Positions 25,235-34,355 of a DNA stretch of 64,000 nt are shown in pieces. This DNA comes from DASSFG01 sp035547915 (GTDB lineage Bacteria; Planctomycetota; Planctomycetia; Pirellulales; JAICIG01): assembly GCA_035547915.1 (NCBI GenBank), contig DASZTS010000111.1, positions 22,639 to 86,638 of the forward strand, written 5' to 3'. The position numbers were made by a program, and so were the translations under genes. Position 1 is the first letter of the stretch, and each line of letters begins with the position of its first letter. The notes under the pieces were generated by a model. It saw only the letters and a program-made list of their open reading frames with translations, ran no database searches and had not been told where the DNA came from.

Positions 25235-25830
25235 ACGGCCCATCCCGGCGGCTGCGCGTCGTCAAGTTGGGCGGCAGCCTGCTCGAACTTCCCGATCTGC
25301 CCGTGCGGCTGCGACGATGGTTGGCCTTGCAGCCGGCCGCGACAAACGTGTTGGTTGTGGGTGGCGGCCGTGCAGCCGATGCGGTGCGAGAAGTCGATCG
25401 CCAGGATCAGCTCACCGACGATGAGGCGCATTGGCACGCGATCGATGCGATGCGGTCCAACGCGCGGCTCTTGGCCGAATCTTTTCCAGAGGCTATCTGG
25501 CTCGAACGGATCGAGGATGTGCCCACCTACACCGTGCCTCTGCTCCTACTCGATCCGCTCATTTTCATGCGGCGCGCCGATCCCCAACATCCGTGTGGAC
25601 CGCTGCCGGCATCGTGGGATGTGACGAGCGATTCGATTGCCGCGCGTGCGGCCGATATGCTCGGCGCGCGGGAACTGGTGCTGCTCAAATCGACATTGCC
25701 CGCCGGACGACGACCACAAGACCGGCTGTTCGGCTACGTCGATGAATTCTTTTGGCAGGCGAGCCGCGGCCTGTCGCACGTCCGCTGTGTCAACCTGCGC
25801 GACGAGTCGTTCAGCGAAATGGGCTGGTAG
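25231..25830 (+). CDS. mfnE: Amino acid kinase family protein, MfnE-like
   Basis: A 199-residue small kinase of the amino-acid-kinase fold. The GTG at 25231 overlaps the mfnF stop. The N-terminus RRLRVVKLGGSLLELPDLP and VLVVGGGRAADAVREVD (~36-52) are the ATP/substrate glycine motifs, and WDVTSDSIAARAADMLGARE with LVLLKST (~130-155) is the nucleotide-site region. MfnE makes 5-(aminomethyl)-3-furanmethanol diphosphate from the monophosphate. It is shorter than most kinases of the fold, as the archaeal MfnE is. Its 3' end overlaps the convergent PBP2 gene by 20 bp. Confidence 0.82.
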   Translation: MNGPSRRLRVVKLGGSLLELPDLPVRLRRWLALQPAATNVLVVGGGRAADAVREVDRQDQLTDDEAHWHAIDAMRSNARLLAESFPEAIWLERIEDVPTYTVPLLLLDPLIFMRRADPQHPCGPLPASWDVTSDSIAARAADMLGARELVLLKSTLPAGRRPQDRLFGYVDEFFWQASRGLSHVRCVNLRDESFSEMGW

Positions 25831-27889
25831 CCGGCGCCGCCAGCCGGCTGCGCCGCGCGAAATATCCCAGCGCGGTCATCTTTTCGATCAATCGCCGCGC
25901 GATCGGGACCGCCGTCTCGCCCCCTCCGCCCGCGTATTCGACGACGACGGCGAACGCCACCTTGGGATGCTCCGCTGGCGCGTAGCCGGCGAACCAGGCA
26001 TGATCCTTTCCGGATGCCGTCTCCGCCGTGCCCGTCTTGCCGGCGACCTCGATATCGAGCCGCAAGGTGGCGTACGCCGTGCCCTGAGGATCGGAAACGG
26101 CCTGTTCTAACCCGCGGCGCACCGTGGCCAGGGTACGATCCTTGAGTTCAATCTCCGTCACCGATCCGACGAAGGCGGTTGCGACGTGCGGCGTGACCAA
26201 CCGGCCGCCGTTGGCGATGGCGGCCATGAGCCGCGCCATCTGCAACGGCGTGACCCGGAGCGTGCCTTGGCCGATGGCCAGCGCCAACGTTTCATCGCGA
26301 GTCGGCGCGCCGGGCCGCGACTCGTTCTGGCGAGCCCCGATACCCCCCGACGCCTCGTCGGGCAAGTCGACCCCCGTGACCTGGCCGAAGCCGAACCGCT
26401 CGGCCCATTCGAGCAGCGGCGACCCACCCAGCACACCCGCGTGATGAAAGAAATAGACGTTGCAACTTCGCGCCAAGGCCTGCGGCAGGGTCAATGCGCC
26501 GTGCCCGACCTGCATCTCGCGGAACAATTGACAACGTTCCTTCTCCGGCGTCTGAAGATACCCTTGGCAGAAAAACGGCCGGGCCGGCTCCACGACCCCC
26601 TCTTCCACGAGCGCGATCGCGGTGAGCGGCTTGAATACCGAGCCGGGAGGAAGGGCCATGCGCGAGACGCGATCGAACAGCGGTTTCGATCGGTTGTCGA
26701 AGAGCCGTTCGAGTTCGACCGGGTCGCCGCGCGCTGCCATTTCGGGCTCGAAGCGCGGCGCCGATGCCGCGCAGAGAATAGAGCCCGTGTCGGCGTCTAA
26801 GACGACGATCGCGCCGCCAGCCGGAATCGTCTCGTCACCGTCTCGCGCCATGCGTCGTTGCAATGCCTGGTCGAGTAGTTCATCGGCCGCGCGCGTCAGC
26901 GGCGGATCGATCGTCAGGCGCACATCGCGTCCGGGCTCGGCGGCGCGTTCTACGTGGCGAGAAACCAGCCGGCCGGAATGGTCGGTGGCCTCGCGAACGA
27001 TGCCTGGCGTACCACGCAGGATGCTGTCGAACTGCCGTTCGACTCCTTGTCGCCCGGTAGATACGTTGTCGCCGGCGGAGATCGGATCGGTCGACGTGTC
27101 TGGCACGTAGCCCACCACGTGGGCCGCGAGCGCTCCTTGGGGATAGATTCGCTTTCGCCAAGTGACGACCCGCGCTCCCGGATAGCGGTCCGGAAAGCCT
27201 TCGATCTCGGCCACCGCTTCGAGGGTCAGACCGACGAAGACCGGGTGATATTCATACTCTTCCGCCACGTCGATCCGTGCCAGCGGATCGTGCCCGGCTT
27301 CTTCGTCTAGCCACGCCACGAACCGCCTCCACCAGGGACCTTCGTCGATCGCCGGTCGGCTTGATTTCTCACGCCGTTGCCGCTCTTGCACGCTGTGGGC
27401 GATGCGCTCCACCCGGCGCTGCACGACTTGCAGTCGGTCACCCAAAGCCTGCGGCGACAATCCACACCAGTTGGCAAGGCGATCGAGCGCCTGCGATTGT
27501 TCGACTTCGATGCGTCGGCATTCGGCTGCGACGCGGTCGGCGTTGCGCCTTTCGCGACGCGGCAGCCGACTGCGTGCCTGGCGGCGGAGCCAACTGGGAT
27601 TCGGGGGTCGCTCGAGGTAACGATAATGGATGGCGAGCGTCGCCGCCTCGCGATCATAGGCCAATACGGTGCCGTCTCCCGCCAGGATGCGGCCGCGCGC
27701 GGCGCCTGCCAGCACGGTCCGTTCGATCGGCTGGTTGGCGACCGCACGATATTGGTCGCCGTACCACAGCTCGAGTGCCACGACGCGGGCCAAGACGATG
27801 GCGGCCAGCGCGCCCACTGTGGCCAGCAACCAGCGCAATCGAGCCGCGGCGTCGATCGCGTCGGCCTTCGTTCGTTCAGCGGCCGGCAT
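25811..27889 (-). CDS. mrdA: Penicillin-binding protein 2 (peptidoglycan transpeptidase)
   Basis: A 692-residue class B PBP for lateral wall synthesis. A single N-terminal helix (~18-38) anchors it, followed by the dimerisation domain and the transpeptidase with SVFK (PPGSVFKPLTA), SCN (ARSCNVYFFHH) and KTGT (VAGKTGTAET). It is longer than typical PBP2 because of an Arg-rich insert at about 85-200. The ATG at 27889, 11 bases after the mreD stop, is preferred to the open frame to 27952. Last gene of the mre operon. It shows that this planctomycete has machinery for peptidoglycan cross-linking. Confidence 0.93.
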   Translation of the reverse strand: MPAAERTKADAIDAAARLRWLLATVGALAAIVLARVVALELWYGDQYRAVANQPIERTVLAGAARGRILAGDGTVLAYDREAATLAIHYRYLERPPNPSWLRRQARSRLPRRERRNADRVAAECRRIEVEQSQALDRLANWCGLSPQALGDRLQVVQRRVERIAHSVQERQRREKSSRPAIDEGPWWRRFVAWLDEEAGHDPLARIDVAEEYEYHPVFVGLTLEAVAEIEGFPDRYPGARVVTWRKRIYPQGALAAHVVGYVPDTSTDPISAGDNVSTGRQGVERQFDSILRGTPGIVREATDHSGRLVSRHVERAAEPGRDVRLTIDPPLTRAADELLDQALQRRMARDGDETIPAGGAIVVLDADTGSILCAASAPRFEPEMAARGDPVELERLFDNRSKPLFDRVSRMALPPGSVFKPLTAIALVEEGVVEPARPFFCQGYLQTPEKERCQLFREMQVGHGALTLPQALARSCNVYFFHHAGVLGGSPLLEWAERFGFGQVTGVDLPDEASGGIGARQNESRPGAPTRDETLALAIGQGTLRVTPLQMARLMAAIANGGRLVTPHVATAFVGSVTEIELKDRTLATVRRGLEQAVSDPQGTAYATLRLDIEVAGKTGTAETASGKDHAWFAGYAPAEHPKVAFAVVVEYAGGGGETAVPIARRLIEKMTALGYFARRSRLAAPATSPFR

Positions 27890-27900
27890 GTGAGAACGGT

Positions 27901-28392
27901 TCAATAGGCCGCGGCACGTAAACGGTCGACGCGGCTGAGAATCGAGTAACACGGCAACCCGATCACGGCGCTATAGAGTCCGCAGGCCAGGCTTGCCGTC
28001 AGGTACGATGCCGGAGGCAAGCTTGTGTTGCCGAGCACGCTACGTACGGCGGTGAGCACCGATAGCATGACTGCGATCGCGATCCAGGTCGCCAGCGATT
28101 GGATCAGCGGGCGCCGCCCCACGAGCCCACGGACCGCCGCGAGGGCGACACTGCTGATCACGCACACGGCCACGCCAAACCCGATGCGGCCCGGGGCACA
28201 CAAGTCCAGCATTGCGCCGGCCAGACCTGCCGCCGTCAGAGCGTATGACTCGTGGACGCACAGCGAACCGACCACTACGGCCAGGACCAGAAAGTCGGGC
28301 GAGGCGCCTCCGATCTCGAGTGCCGGCGCGACGACGCTGTCGAGCACTGCCGCGACATAGATACCGGTCATCATCAAGAGCCACTTGGCCAT
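27901..28392 (-). CDS. mreD: Rod shape-determining protein MreD
   Basis: A 163-residue integral membrane protein with about five helices, the MreD topology. The sequence is divergent, as usual for this family; the assignment leans on position between mreC and PBP2. The ATG at 28392 has GGGAGAA eight bases upstream, better than the GTG at 28419. It couples cytoplasmic MreB to MreC and PBP2. Confidence 0.8.
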   Translation of the reverse strand: MAKWLLMMTGIYVAAVLDSVVAPALEIGGASPDFLVLAVVVGSLCVHESYALTAAGLAGAMLDLCAPGRIGFGVAVCVISSVALAAVRGLVGRRPLIQSLATWIAIAVMLSVLTAVRSVLGNTSLPPASYLTASLACGLYSAVIGLPCYSILSRVDRLRAAAY

Positions 28393-28431
28393 CCACGCAT
28401 TCTCCCATTGCGAAGGCACGCGAGAGCGGCA

Positions 28432-29385
28432 CTACTCCGGCTCGCGCTGCGCCAAACGTTCGCCGTTGACCGCGGGTTGCAAGACGGTCAGTGTCGCGGG
28501 CGATCGGTCGTCTACCGCCGGCGTCATCCAGATCTGCCAATGTGCGGCGCCGGGCTCCAACTCTGCCCGTGCGATGCGGCCGTAGACGAGCATCGAGGTA
28601 TGGGTGTCCGGCTCCTCGGCCGATACCACGAGATCGCCGGTGGATATCGGTGCTGTCGCATCGACCATGCGAATTCGGCAATCGGCGGCGCCGGTGCCCT
28701 CCAGCACGCCTTGGGCGAGCGGCCGCGGAAGGCCATCCACCTCGTGGACGATCCGCACCAGGCTACGATAGCCCGCGGCATTGAGGCGACGGACCACGGC
28801 GGTTTGCGGGCCCACTTCCACGACTTTGCCCCACACACGCCCGCCCAGCAGGGCCAATTGGCTGGCGGTCAACGAAGCGTTGTCGCCCTGATCGATCAAC
28901 ACCGAACCGCCCTCGAGCGCCAAACTGCCGACGCTCAGCTCGGTCGATTCCTTGGCCGTGACGATGGCCAGACGCTCAAGCAGTGTCCGCGGCTGTTCCC
29001 CCAACACCCGTGCCTCGATGGCCCGCGTCTCGATCAGCGCGGGAGGTTGTTCGACTTCGGCCGATCGATCGAAATCGGAACCGCTCGCGACGAGTCGCAG
29101 CGCGAGGTTCTGTTCGTCGAGTCGCCGCACCTGCTCTCGTAATTGCGCTAGTTCCGCGGCCGAGTCGCTCCGGTAGTTCCAGGCCCGCCAAGACCGCCGC
29201 CACGATGCCAATGCGGCTCGGGCGACGCTCTGCCCCGGCGCCAGCAACAACCGCGCGTGGTCTTTCAGCCGCCGTTCGAGCTGTTCGGGGAGGAACGCCA
29301 ACGTCAGGGCGAGGGCGAGCCAGCAGGCCAACAGCCTGAGCTGCCTCTTCGGTCGGCCGCTCCAGGCGCGACTAAACGTCGTCAT
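28432..29385 (-). CDS. mreC: Rod shape-determining protein MreC
   Basis: A 317-residue bitopic protein. A basic cytoplasmic tail (RPKRQLRLLAC) precedes one helix at about 18-36, a coiled coil at 60-105 (AAELAQLREQVRRLDEQNLAL) and two beta-barrel domains with GKVVEVGPQTAVVRRLNAAG and GTGAADCRIRMVDA. MreC forms periplasmic scaffolds that activate PBP2. It overlaps mreB by 14 bases and precedes mreD by 39. Confidence 0.92.
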   Translation of the reverse strand: MTTFSRAWSGRPKRQLRLLACWLALALTLAFLPEQLERRLKDHARLLLAPGQSVARAALASWRRSWRAWNYRSDSAAELAQLREQVRRLDEQNLALRLVASGSDFDRSAEVEQPPALIETRAIEARVLGEQPRTLLERLAIVTAKESTELSVGSLALEGGSVLIDQGDNASLTASQLALLGGRVWGKVVEVGPQTAVVRRLNAAGYRSLVRIVHEVDGLPRPLAQGVLEGTGAADCRIRMVDATAPISTGDLVVSAEEPDTHTSMLVYGRIARAELEPGAAHWQIWMTPAVDDRSPATLTVLQPAVNGERLAQREPE

Positions 29386-30427
29386 GGCTCGACTCCAGCA
29401 GCTTGCGCCATTGGGGCAAGTTTTCCAGACAGATCTGGGCGCCCTTGGCCACCGAGAGCAACGGTTCGGCGGTCACGCGCACCGGCATGCCGGTGCGCTC
29501 GCTCAGGAAGCGGTCGAGCCCGCGCGTCAGTGCGCCGCCGCCGCAGAGGGTCATCCCCTGGTCGACCAGATCGGCGGCCAGGTCGGGAGAAACCTGATCG
29601 AGCACCCCTTTGATGGCCGCGACGATCCGTTCGAGCGGTGCGCTTAGGGCCGCGCGGATCTCCTCGCTCGTGATCGTGGCGCGACGTGGCAGACGGCTGA
29701 CCGCGTCGATGCCGCGCACCTCGTCGGCCAATTCCTGCTCGAGCGGTGCGGCGCTGCCGATCTCGATCCTCAGCCATTCGGCCATCGGCAGGCCGATGCA
29801 GAGGTTGTGCTGCTGCCGCAGATAATCGACCACGGCGGCGTCCATGGCGTCGCAGGCCACGCGCACACTCGCCGAGGCGACGACGTCGGTCATGCTCAGG
29901 ATGGCGACCTCGGTGGTGCCGCCGCCGATATCGCAGACCATGCTGGCCGTCGCTTCGGCAATCGGCAAACCTGCGCCAAGGGCCGCTGCCTGGGCCTCGC
30001 CGATGAGCAGCACTTGGCCTGCGCCGGCCCGATACAAGCTGTTGTAGACGGCCCGTTTCTCGACGGGCGTGATCGAGCCAGGCACCGCGACCAACACGCG
30101 CGGGCGGAGCGACCAGCGCCGACGTTGGGCCTTGCGCATGAAGTAGCGCAGCATCGCCTCGCACAGCTCGAAATCGGTGATGACGCCGTCACGCATGGGA
30201 CGGACCACCGAGATCGATTCGGGGGCGCGGCCGAGCATCTGCCGGGCCACGTGTCCGATCGCACAACCGTCGGCCGAAACCTGGCCGCCGGCCTGGGGCA
30301 CGGCCACCACAGAGGGTTCGTTGATGACCAGACCTTCGCCGGCCACGCCGACCAGCGTATTGGCCGTGCCGAGGTCGATCGCCAGATCGGAGCCTAGATC
30401 AAACAGTTCGCGAAGACGTTGGAGCAT
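29372..30427 (-). CDS. mreB: Rod shape-determining protein MreB
   Basis: A 351-residue bacterial actin. The phosphate-1 loop IDLGTANTLV (~18-27), adenine-side VAVPGSITPVEKRAV (~114-128), phosphate-2 CDIGGGTTEVAIL (~165) and the C-terminal LCGGGALTRGLD (~295) are all present. The N-terminus LQRLRELF may be an amphipathic membrane helix. Compared with rod-shaped proteobacteria there are scattered changes (MTEW-like loops shortened, AEWLRIEIGSA). It starts 96 bp after a small membrane protein gene on the same strand, so the operon may begin further upstream at the promoter near 31754. Confidence 0.94.
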   Translation of the reverse strand: MLQRLRELFDLGSDLAIDLGTANTLVGVAGEGLVINEPSVVAVPQAGGQVSADGCAIGHVARQMLGRAPESISVVRPMRDGVITDFELCEAMLRYFMRKAQRRRWSLRPRVLVAVPGSITPVEKRAVYNSLYRAGAGQVLLIGEAQAAALGAGLPIAEATASMVCDIGGGTTEVAILSMTDVVASASVRVACDAMDAAVVDYLRQQHNLCIGLPMAEWLRIEIGSAAPLEQELADEVRGIDAVSRLPRRATITSEEIRAALSAPLERIVAAIKGVLDQVSPDLAADLVDQGMTLCGGGALTRGLDRFLSERTGMPVRVTAEPLLSVAKGAQICLENLPQWRKLLESSHDDV

Positions 30428-30523
30428 CCTTGCTCACGCTCGAAGTTGGGCCGCTCTTAGATTCGCTGCCGTCGATATCGATCCCTGAATCGGTATTACC
30501 CGTGGTCGGCTACCCCTCGTCGT

Positions 30524-30745
30524 TCACACAACGAACGGATTGCGGTATTCGACCTTGGCACTGGGAGCTTGTGCGCCCGTGGCATTGATGTCGGCGCCGT
30601 AGCGCACGCCGAACTCAATCCACAGGCAAATACAGGTCAGGATGATGGCGCACAATGCCACCAGCAAGAGCCATGTATACACATCGGCCTTGGGCTTCTG
30701 AACGACAATGCCGGGACCGGCGTTAGTTAAGTCGGGTGGCGACAC
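30524..30745 (-). CDS. Small single-pass membrane protein
   Basis: A 73-residue protein with one hydrophobic helix (TWLLLVALCAIILTCICLW, about residues 23-41) and a C-terminal tail with Ala/Pro/Ser residues. I use the GTG at 30745, which has AGAGGA six bases upstream, instead of the TTG at 30769. It overlaps the 3' end of the coiled-coil gene by 23 bases, so the two are coupled. No known family. Its position between the coiled-coil protein and mreB suggests a part in envelope growth, by context only. Confidence 0.65.
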   Translation of the reverse strand: MSPPDLTNAGPGIVVQKPKADVYTWLLLVALCAIILTCICLWIEFGVRYGADINATGAQAPSAKVEYRNPFVV

Positions 30746-31595
30746 GATCGTTCCTCTCAATGGGACCAAGGCGGAATGCGGGAATGACCTTGCCGACCGA
30801 TTTGTCGGGTGTCACCTCGACGACCTCGATCTTGGCTACGGGCTTGCTCTCACCCTTCTGCTGACGAAAGATGTAGGCCTGGTGGCCCTTGCGGAGTCCG
30901 TCGTCGGAACCGATCGATATCTCGACCAGTCCGTTCGCCCGAGCCGCCAGTACAATGCCGTCGACCTTGGGCGGAATGTTGTCGGTCGGGGCGTTGATGT
31001 CGACGCCGACCTTTTCGGCCGAGGTACGATAGAGGGCCACTTGGCGAACGAGCGTTTGCGTGCTGGCTTTCAGCCGGCCCAACTCACCTTCGGCCTCGTG
31101 TAGCTTGTCGGTCAGGGCGACCGCCTCTTTGAATCGTGAATCGCGGTCCTCGAAGGCCTGAGCGATATCGCTGCGGAGTTGGTCGATCTCCTTGAGCTTG
31201 TTGTCGAGCAGCTCTTGGGCAACTTGCGCCGCTTCGACGGCCCGCCGCTCACCTTCCTTCAGGCCGGCCAGTTCCAGCACCTGCTGATCGTATTCTTTCT
31301 TCAATTCGGCCCGAGTCGTCTCCAGTTTGGCCAACTGTGCACGACGTGCCTGGTCCTCGGTCTGCACCGATTCCTTCAGCTTCGCGAGTTGCGATTCAAG
31401 TTCTTTTACCTTGGCGCGGGCGTCCTCGAGCTGGAACTTCAGACCCGCGGGCTGACCCGCCTTTGCTTCTTCCCGTGGCCGCAGCACCACGGCCTTCCAG
31501 TTCTTGTGCGTGGCGTAGACGGCCACCGAGAAGCCGAGGAACAACAGGCTCATCACCAGAATCAAGACGACGAAGATTCTTCCGAGCAGGTTCAT
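30723..31595 (-). CDS. Membrane-anchored coiled-coil protein, MreC-like architecture
   Basis: A 290-residue protein of no named family. One N-terminal helix (about 5-27, RIFVVLILVMSLLFLGFSVA) is followed by a long coiled coil (about 52-195, ELESQLAKLKESVQTEDQA and similar heptads) and a beta-rich end (205-290: VDGIVLAARANGLVEISIGS, KGHQAYIFRQ). The order helix, coiled coil, beta domain is that of MreC, though there is no clear sequence match. It has a strong ribosome site (AGGAG) and its own promoter at 31754-31783, and is followed by a small membrane gene and mreBCD-PBP2. I infer an envelope-scaffold role. Confidence 0.75.
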   Translation of the reverse strand: MNLLGRIFVVLILVMSLLFLGFSVAVYATHKNWKAVVLRPREEAKAGQPAGLKFQLEDARAKVKELESQLAKLKESVQTEDQARRAQLAKLETTRAELKKEYDQQVLELAGLKEGERRAVEAAQVAQELLDNKLKEIDQLRSDIAQAFEDRDSRFKEAVALTDKLHEAEGELGRLKASTQTLVRQVALYRTSAEKVGVDINAPTDNIPPKVDGIVLAARANGLVEISIGSDDGLRKGHQAYIFRQQKGESKPVAKIEVVEVTPDKSVGKVIPAFRLGPIERNDRVATRLN

Positions 31596-31753
31596 ATCAA
31601 GCCACTCCTACCAGTCGGCACATCGCGAGCCGCCAAGTGTTGGTTTCGGTTGTTTTCCGCATCGCACCGCCTCGATCAGGGCGGTTATCGCTTGCGCTTC
31701 GGTTGACCCAAGCCGTGATCCCGGCAAGGGATAGAATTGCTTACCGGTGGTTC

Positions 31754-31783
31754 AGTATAACTTCCCCGAATTTTACGCGTCAA
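31754..31783 (-). promoter_or_regulatory. Sigma70-like promoter of the coiled-coil/mre operon
   Basis: Read on the minus strand: -35 TTGACG (31778-31783) and -10 TATACT (31754-31759), each 5/6 to consensus, with an 18-base spacer. The start would be near 31747, giving an untranslated leader of about 150 bases. It separates this operon from lnt, whose stop is at 31803. Confidence 0.7.
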
Positions 31784-31802
31784 CGAAAAACAACCGGATT
31801 TG

Positions 31803-33476
31803 CTAAACCCGCGAGCGACGACGAAAAAGGCCGACCGCGCCCACACAACCGGTCAGGAACAGGCAGATACCGGCCGGCCAGTCGCCCCACGCCAGATAAG
31901 GGCTGCGCCGATCGTCGAGTTGCGGCCGGGCGATGAGCACGTCGGCCGCACGCCGCGGCCCACGCTCCAAAATCCGGCCGTCACTGTCGATCCAGGCGGA
32001 AATGCCGGTATTGGCCGCGATCAAGAACGGCTTGCGGCACTCCACGGCTCGGAAGACGCCACACGTGAGATGCAGGTCGAGTTCGCTAGAACCGCGAAAC
32101 CACCCGTCATTCGTCAGGTTCACCAGCACGTCGGGCTCGGCCCCCCGTTTCCGCAGGCTCGCCACCTGCTTATGGATAACGTGCGGGATCGCGCTCTCAT
32201 AGCAGATGTTGGCGGCGATCCGAACTCCGTCGACACGGAATTCGGGCGTTTCGGTCCCCCAATCGATTCCGGCGCCGATCGGCGATAGTTGGGACAACCA
32301 GGCAAACCGCTTGGCCAGCGGCACGTATTCGCCGAACAGCACCGGATGCATCTTGTCGTAGCGCGGTCCGAGTTCGCCCGTCCGGCTGACGAACAATGCC
32401 GAGTTGTAGTGTTCGAACCCCTGTGGACCGAGATGCAGATAGTCGATGCCCAACAGCAGCGGCGTCTTGAGAAGATCCGCCTGCCGCGAGATCTCACGCT
32501 CCCGCCGGGGCACTTCCTCGCGGACCTCATCCAGCGTGGCGTGCCAGGTGGCGGGGAGGACGGCATCGTCCGTCATGGCCAGCAACGAATCGCGATACAT
32601 GGTCTCGGGCCAGACGATCAAGTCGACGTCCGACGCTTCGTCGACCGCGCGTTGCGATAGCTCGAAATAGTGCGGATAGATCTCGCGCTGCTTGACCGGA
32701 TCGTGCTTCAGCTCCGTATCGATCGAACCCTGAATCAAGGCAATCGTCGGGCCGGTCTTGCCCGGTGCGTGATCGAGCCGCCAATAGCCGTAGCTCACCG
32801 CCGCCACGAGCATTGCCATGCCCGGCACCAAGGGCCGAGCGGTCCAACGGGCCTGGCCCATGGGTACCGTGCTGGCAAGGCAGGCGGACACCAGCATCAC
32901 CACGAAGCTGACCGCGTATCCACCGGCCAGATCGGCGACCTGAATAAGCGATAGCCACCGCCACTGGCTGTGCCCGAGTGCGGCCATGTTAAAGCCGGTG
33001 AGTAGGTGCGACTGGGCCAATTCGAGTCCGGCCCAAGCGACCGGCGCCGCCACAACCAGCGGAACGGCGAACCGATGTACGGCGACGCGGCAGACGGCCA
33101 CGAAAGCAGGCAGATAGAACCCGAGATAGATTGATAAGGCCAACCAACCGATCCCGGTTGCGGGAGGGGCTGGCAGCAACAGCCAATGGAGCACGAGGAA
33201 CCAGTACGCGAAACCGGCGCACCAGAGAACCAGATAAGGACGGCGGCCGGGCCGTTCCGGTCGGCGAACGATCAAGAGCCAAAGCGCGGGTGCGAGCCAT
33301 GCCAGCGGCCACGCATCGATCGGTGGGAAGGCGGCAAACAGCAAGAGACTTCCCGCGAAGGCCGGCTTCCATGTCGTGCCACGGTCGGTACCGTGCGGCA
33401 TCGGATCGGCCGTCGGTTTCGCCGCGGCTACGGCGCGGCCGCGGGTTTTGGCAGTTCGTAGGGAGGAAGTCGCCAT
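31803..33476 (-). CDS. lnt: Apolipoprotein N-acyltransferase
   Basis: A 557-residue inner-membrane enzyme that adds the third acyl chain to lipoproteins. The first ~240 residues hold about seven helices (LLLFAAFPPIDAWPLAWLAP; WCAGFAYWFLVLHWLLL), and the rest is a nitrilase-like catalytic domain with the Glu-Lys-Cys triad in LIVWPETMYRD, YDKMHPVLFGEYVPL and ANICYESAIPH. A final helix is GDWPAGICLFLTGCVGAVG. The basic N-terminal 35 residues are not conserved, so the true start could be later. It fits a cell with an outer membrane and many lipoproteins. Confidence 0.95.
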   Translation of the reverse strand: MATSSLRTAKTRGRAVAAAKPTADPMPHGTDRGTTWKPAFAGSLLLFAAFPPIDAWPLAWLAPALWLLIVRRPERPGRRPYLVLWCAGFAYWFLVLHWLLLPAPPATGIGWLALSIYLGFYLPAFVAVCRVAVHRFAVPLVVAAPVAWAGLELAQSHLLTGFNMAALGHSQWRWLSLIQVADLAGGYAVSFVVMLVSACLASTVPMGQARWTARPLVPGMAMLVAAVSYGYWRLDHAPGKTGPTIALIQGSIDTELKHDPVKQREIYPHYFELSQRAVDEASDVDLIVWPETMYRDSLLAMTDDAVLPATWHATLDEVREEVPRREREISRQADLLKTPLLLGIDYLHLGPQGFEHYNSALFVSRTGELGPRYDKMHPVLFGEYVPLAKRFAWLSQLSPIGAGIDWGTETPEFRVDGVRIAANICYESAIPHVIHKQVASLRKRGAEPDVLVNLTNDGWFRGSSELDLHLTCGVFRAVECRKPFLIAANTGISAWIDSDGRILERGPRRAADVLIARPQLDDRRSPYLAWGDWPAGICLFLTGCVGAVGLFRRRSRV

Positions 33477-33586
33477 TGGCTACAGACTACGGCGAATCGC
33501 CCAGCTTGCCCAGGCGAGTTTTTTTGAGAGCGTCGACGCGGACGGAAGAGGCCGATCGAGAAGCCGGCGTGATTTTGCGCCGGAAG

Positions 33587-34081
33587 CTAACGCCTCGGTG
33601 GATGTGGAGGGGATTTTACCTTCACGACCACGAAATCCGCCGCGAAGCCAAAGCCCTTCGTTGCAAATGGCTCTACATGATCGAACACATCGCCCGGCGT
33701 GCCCTGAAAGCCTCCGCTCTCATAGCCGATGCAACGAAACCGATCGCCGACCTTCAAATCGGGTACCCAGCGGTTCAGGGGCATCGCCGTGGACGAGAAA
33801 CGTCGCGGCGCCGGCAGTTTGCGGCCGTCGATTTCCTCGATACTCAGAAAGAACGGTTCCCCGCTATCGCCCTTCGCGCGCGACGTGTTCGCAACAACTT
33901 GCCCCGAGACCTCCATTACGGTCCCCAACGGCCGACCGAGTGTGCCTTCGATGCCGCGTTCGCCGAGTTCTTCGAATTTAACCGGGGGCTCGATTCGCGC
34001 CGCCGAAGAATCCCCGCCGATGCTTCCCAATAACACGGCGAAGATGAGCAGGAGGCAACAACCGATCGCCATACGTTTCAT
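33587..34081 (-). CDS. Secreted hypothetical protein
   Basis: A 164-residue protein with a cleavable signal peptide (MKRMAIGCCLLLIFAVLLGS, cleavage near SSAARI). The mature part looks like one beta-rich domain: GTVMEVSGQVV, PFFLSIEEIDGRKLP and KVGDRFRCIGYESGGFQGTP, an OB-fold-like or SH3-like rhythm. AAGGAG precedes the ATG by eight bases. No family is recognised and no operon partner is close. Confidence 0.7.
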   Translation of the reverse strand: MKRMAIGCCLLLIFAVLLGSIGGDSSAARIEPPVKFEELGERGIEGTLGRPLGTVMEVSGQVVANTSRAKGDSGEPFFLSIEEIDGRKLPAPRRFSSTAMPLNRWVPDLKVGDRFRCIGYESGGFQGTPGDVFDHVEPFATKGFGFAADFVVVKVKSPPHPPRR

Positions 34082-34179
34082 ACTCGAACTCCTTCAAACT
34101 CTATCGAAGAACGGCCAACCCCGCTCCTCATCTTGATTGTATGGCGACCCGCCGCCCTCGGCTCGGACCGCGCATCCTG

Positions 34180-34196
34180 CCTGGCAGGGCGCCAGG
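34180..34196. other. Short hairpin upstream of the VOC gene
   Basis: CCTGGC and GCCAGG form a perfect 6-bp stem with a five-base loop, followed by an A-rich stretch on the plus strand. It lies between two divergent genes, so no terminator role is obvious; possibly a leader structure. Confidence 0.3.
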
Positions 34197-34355
34197 TGCA
34201 GTGAGAAAAATTAAATAGCTGTTTTTGTCGATAAAAGGACGTTACTATTTTGAAGCTGCCTGTCGGTGACCAATGGCCACCGATCGTACGTGCACGCCGT
34301 TGCGAATGGATAACGACGATTCGTCTTTCACCCGTCAGCACTGAGAGGATAACTC

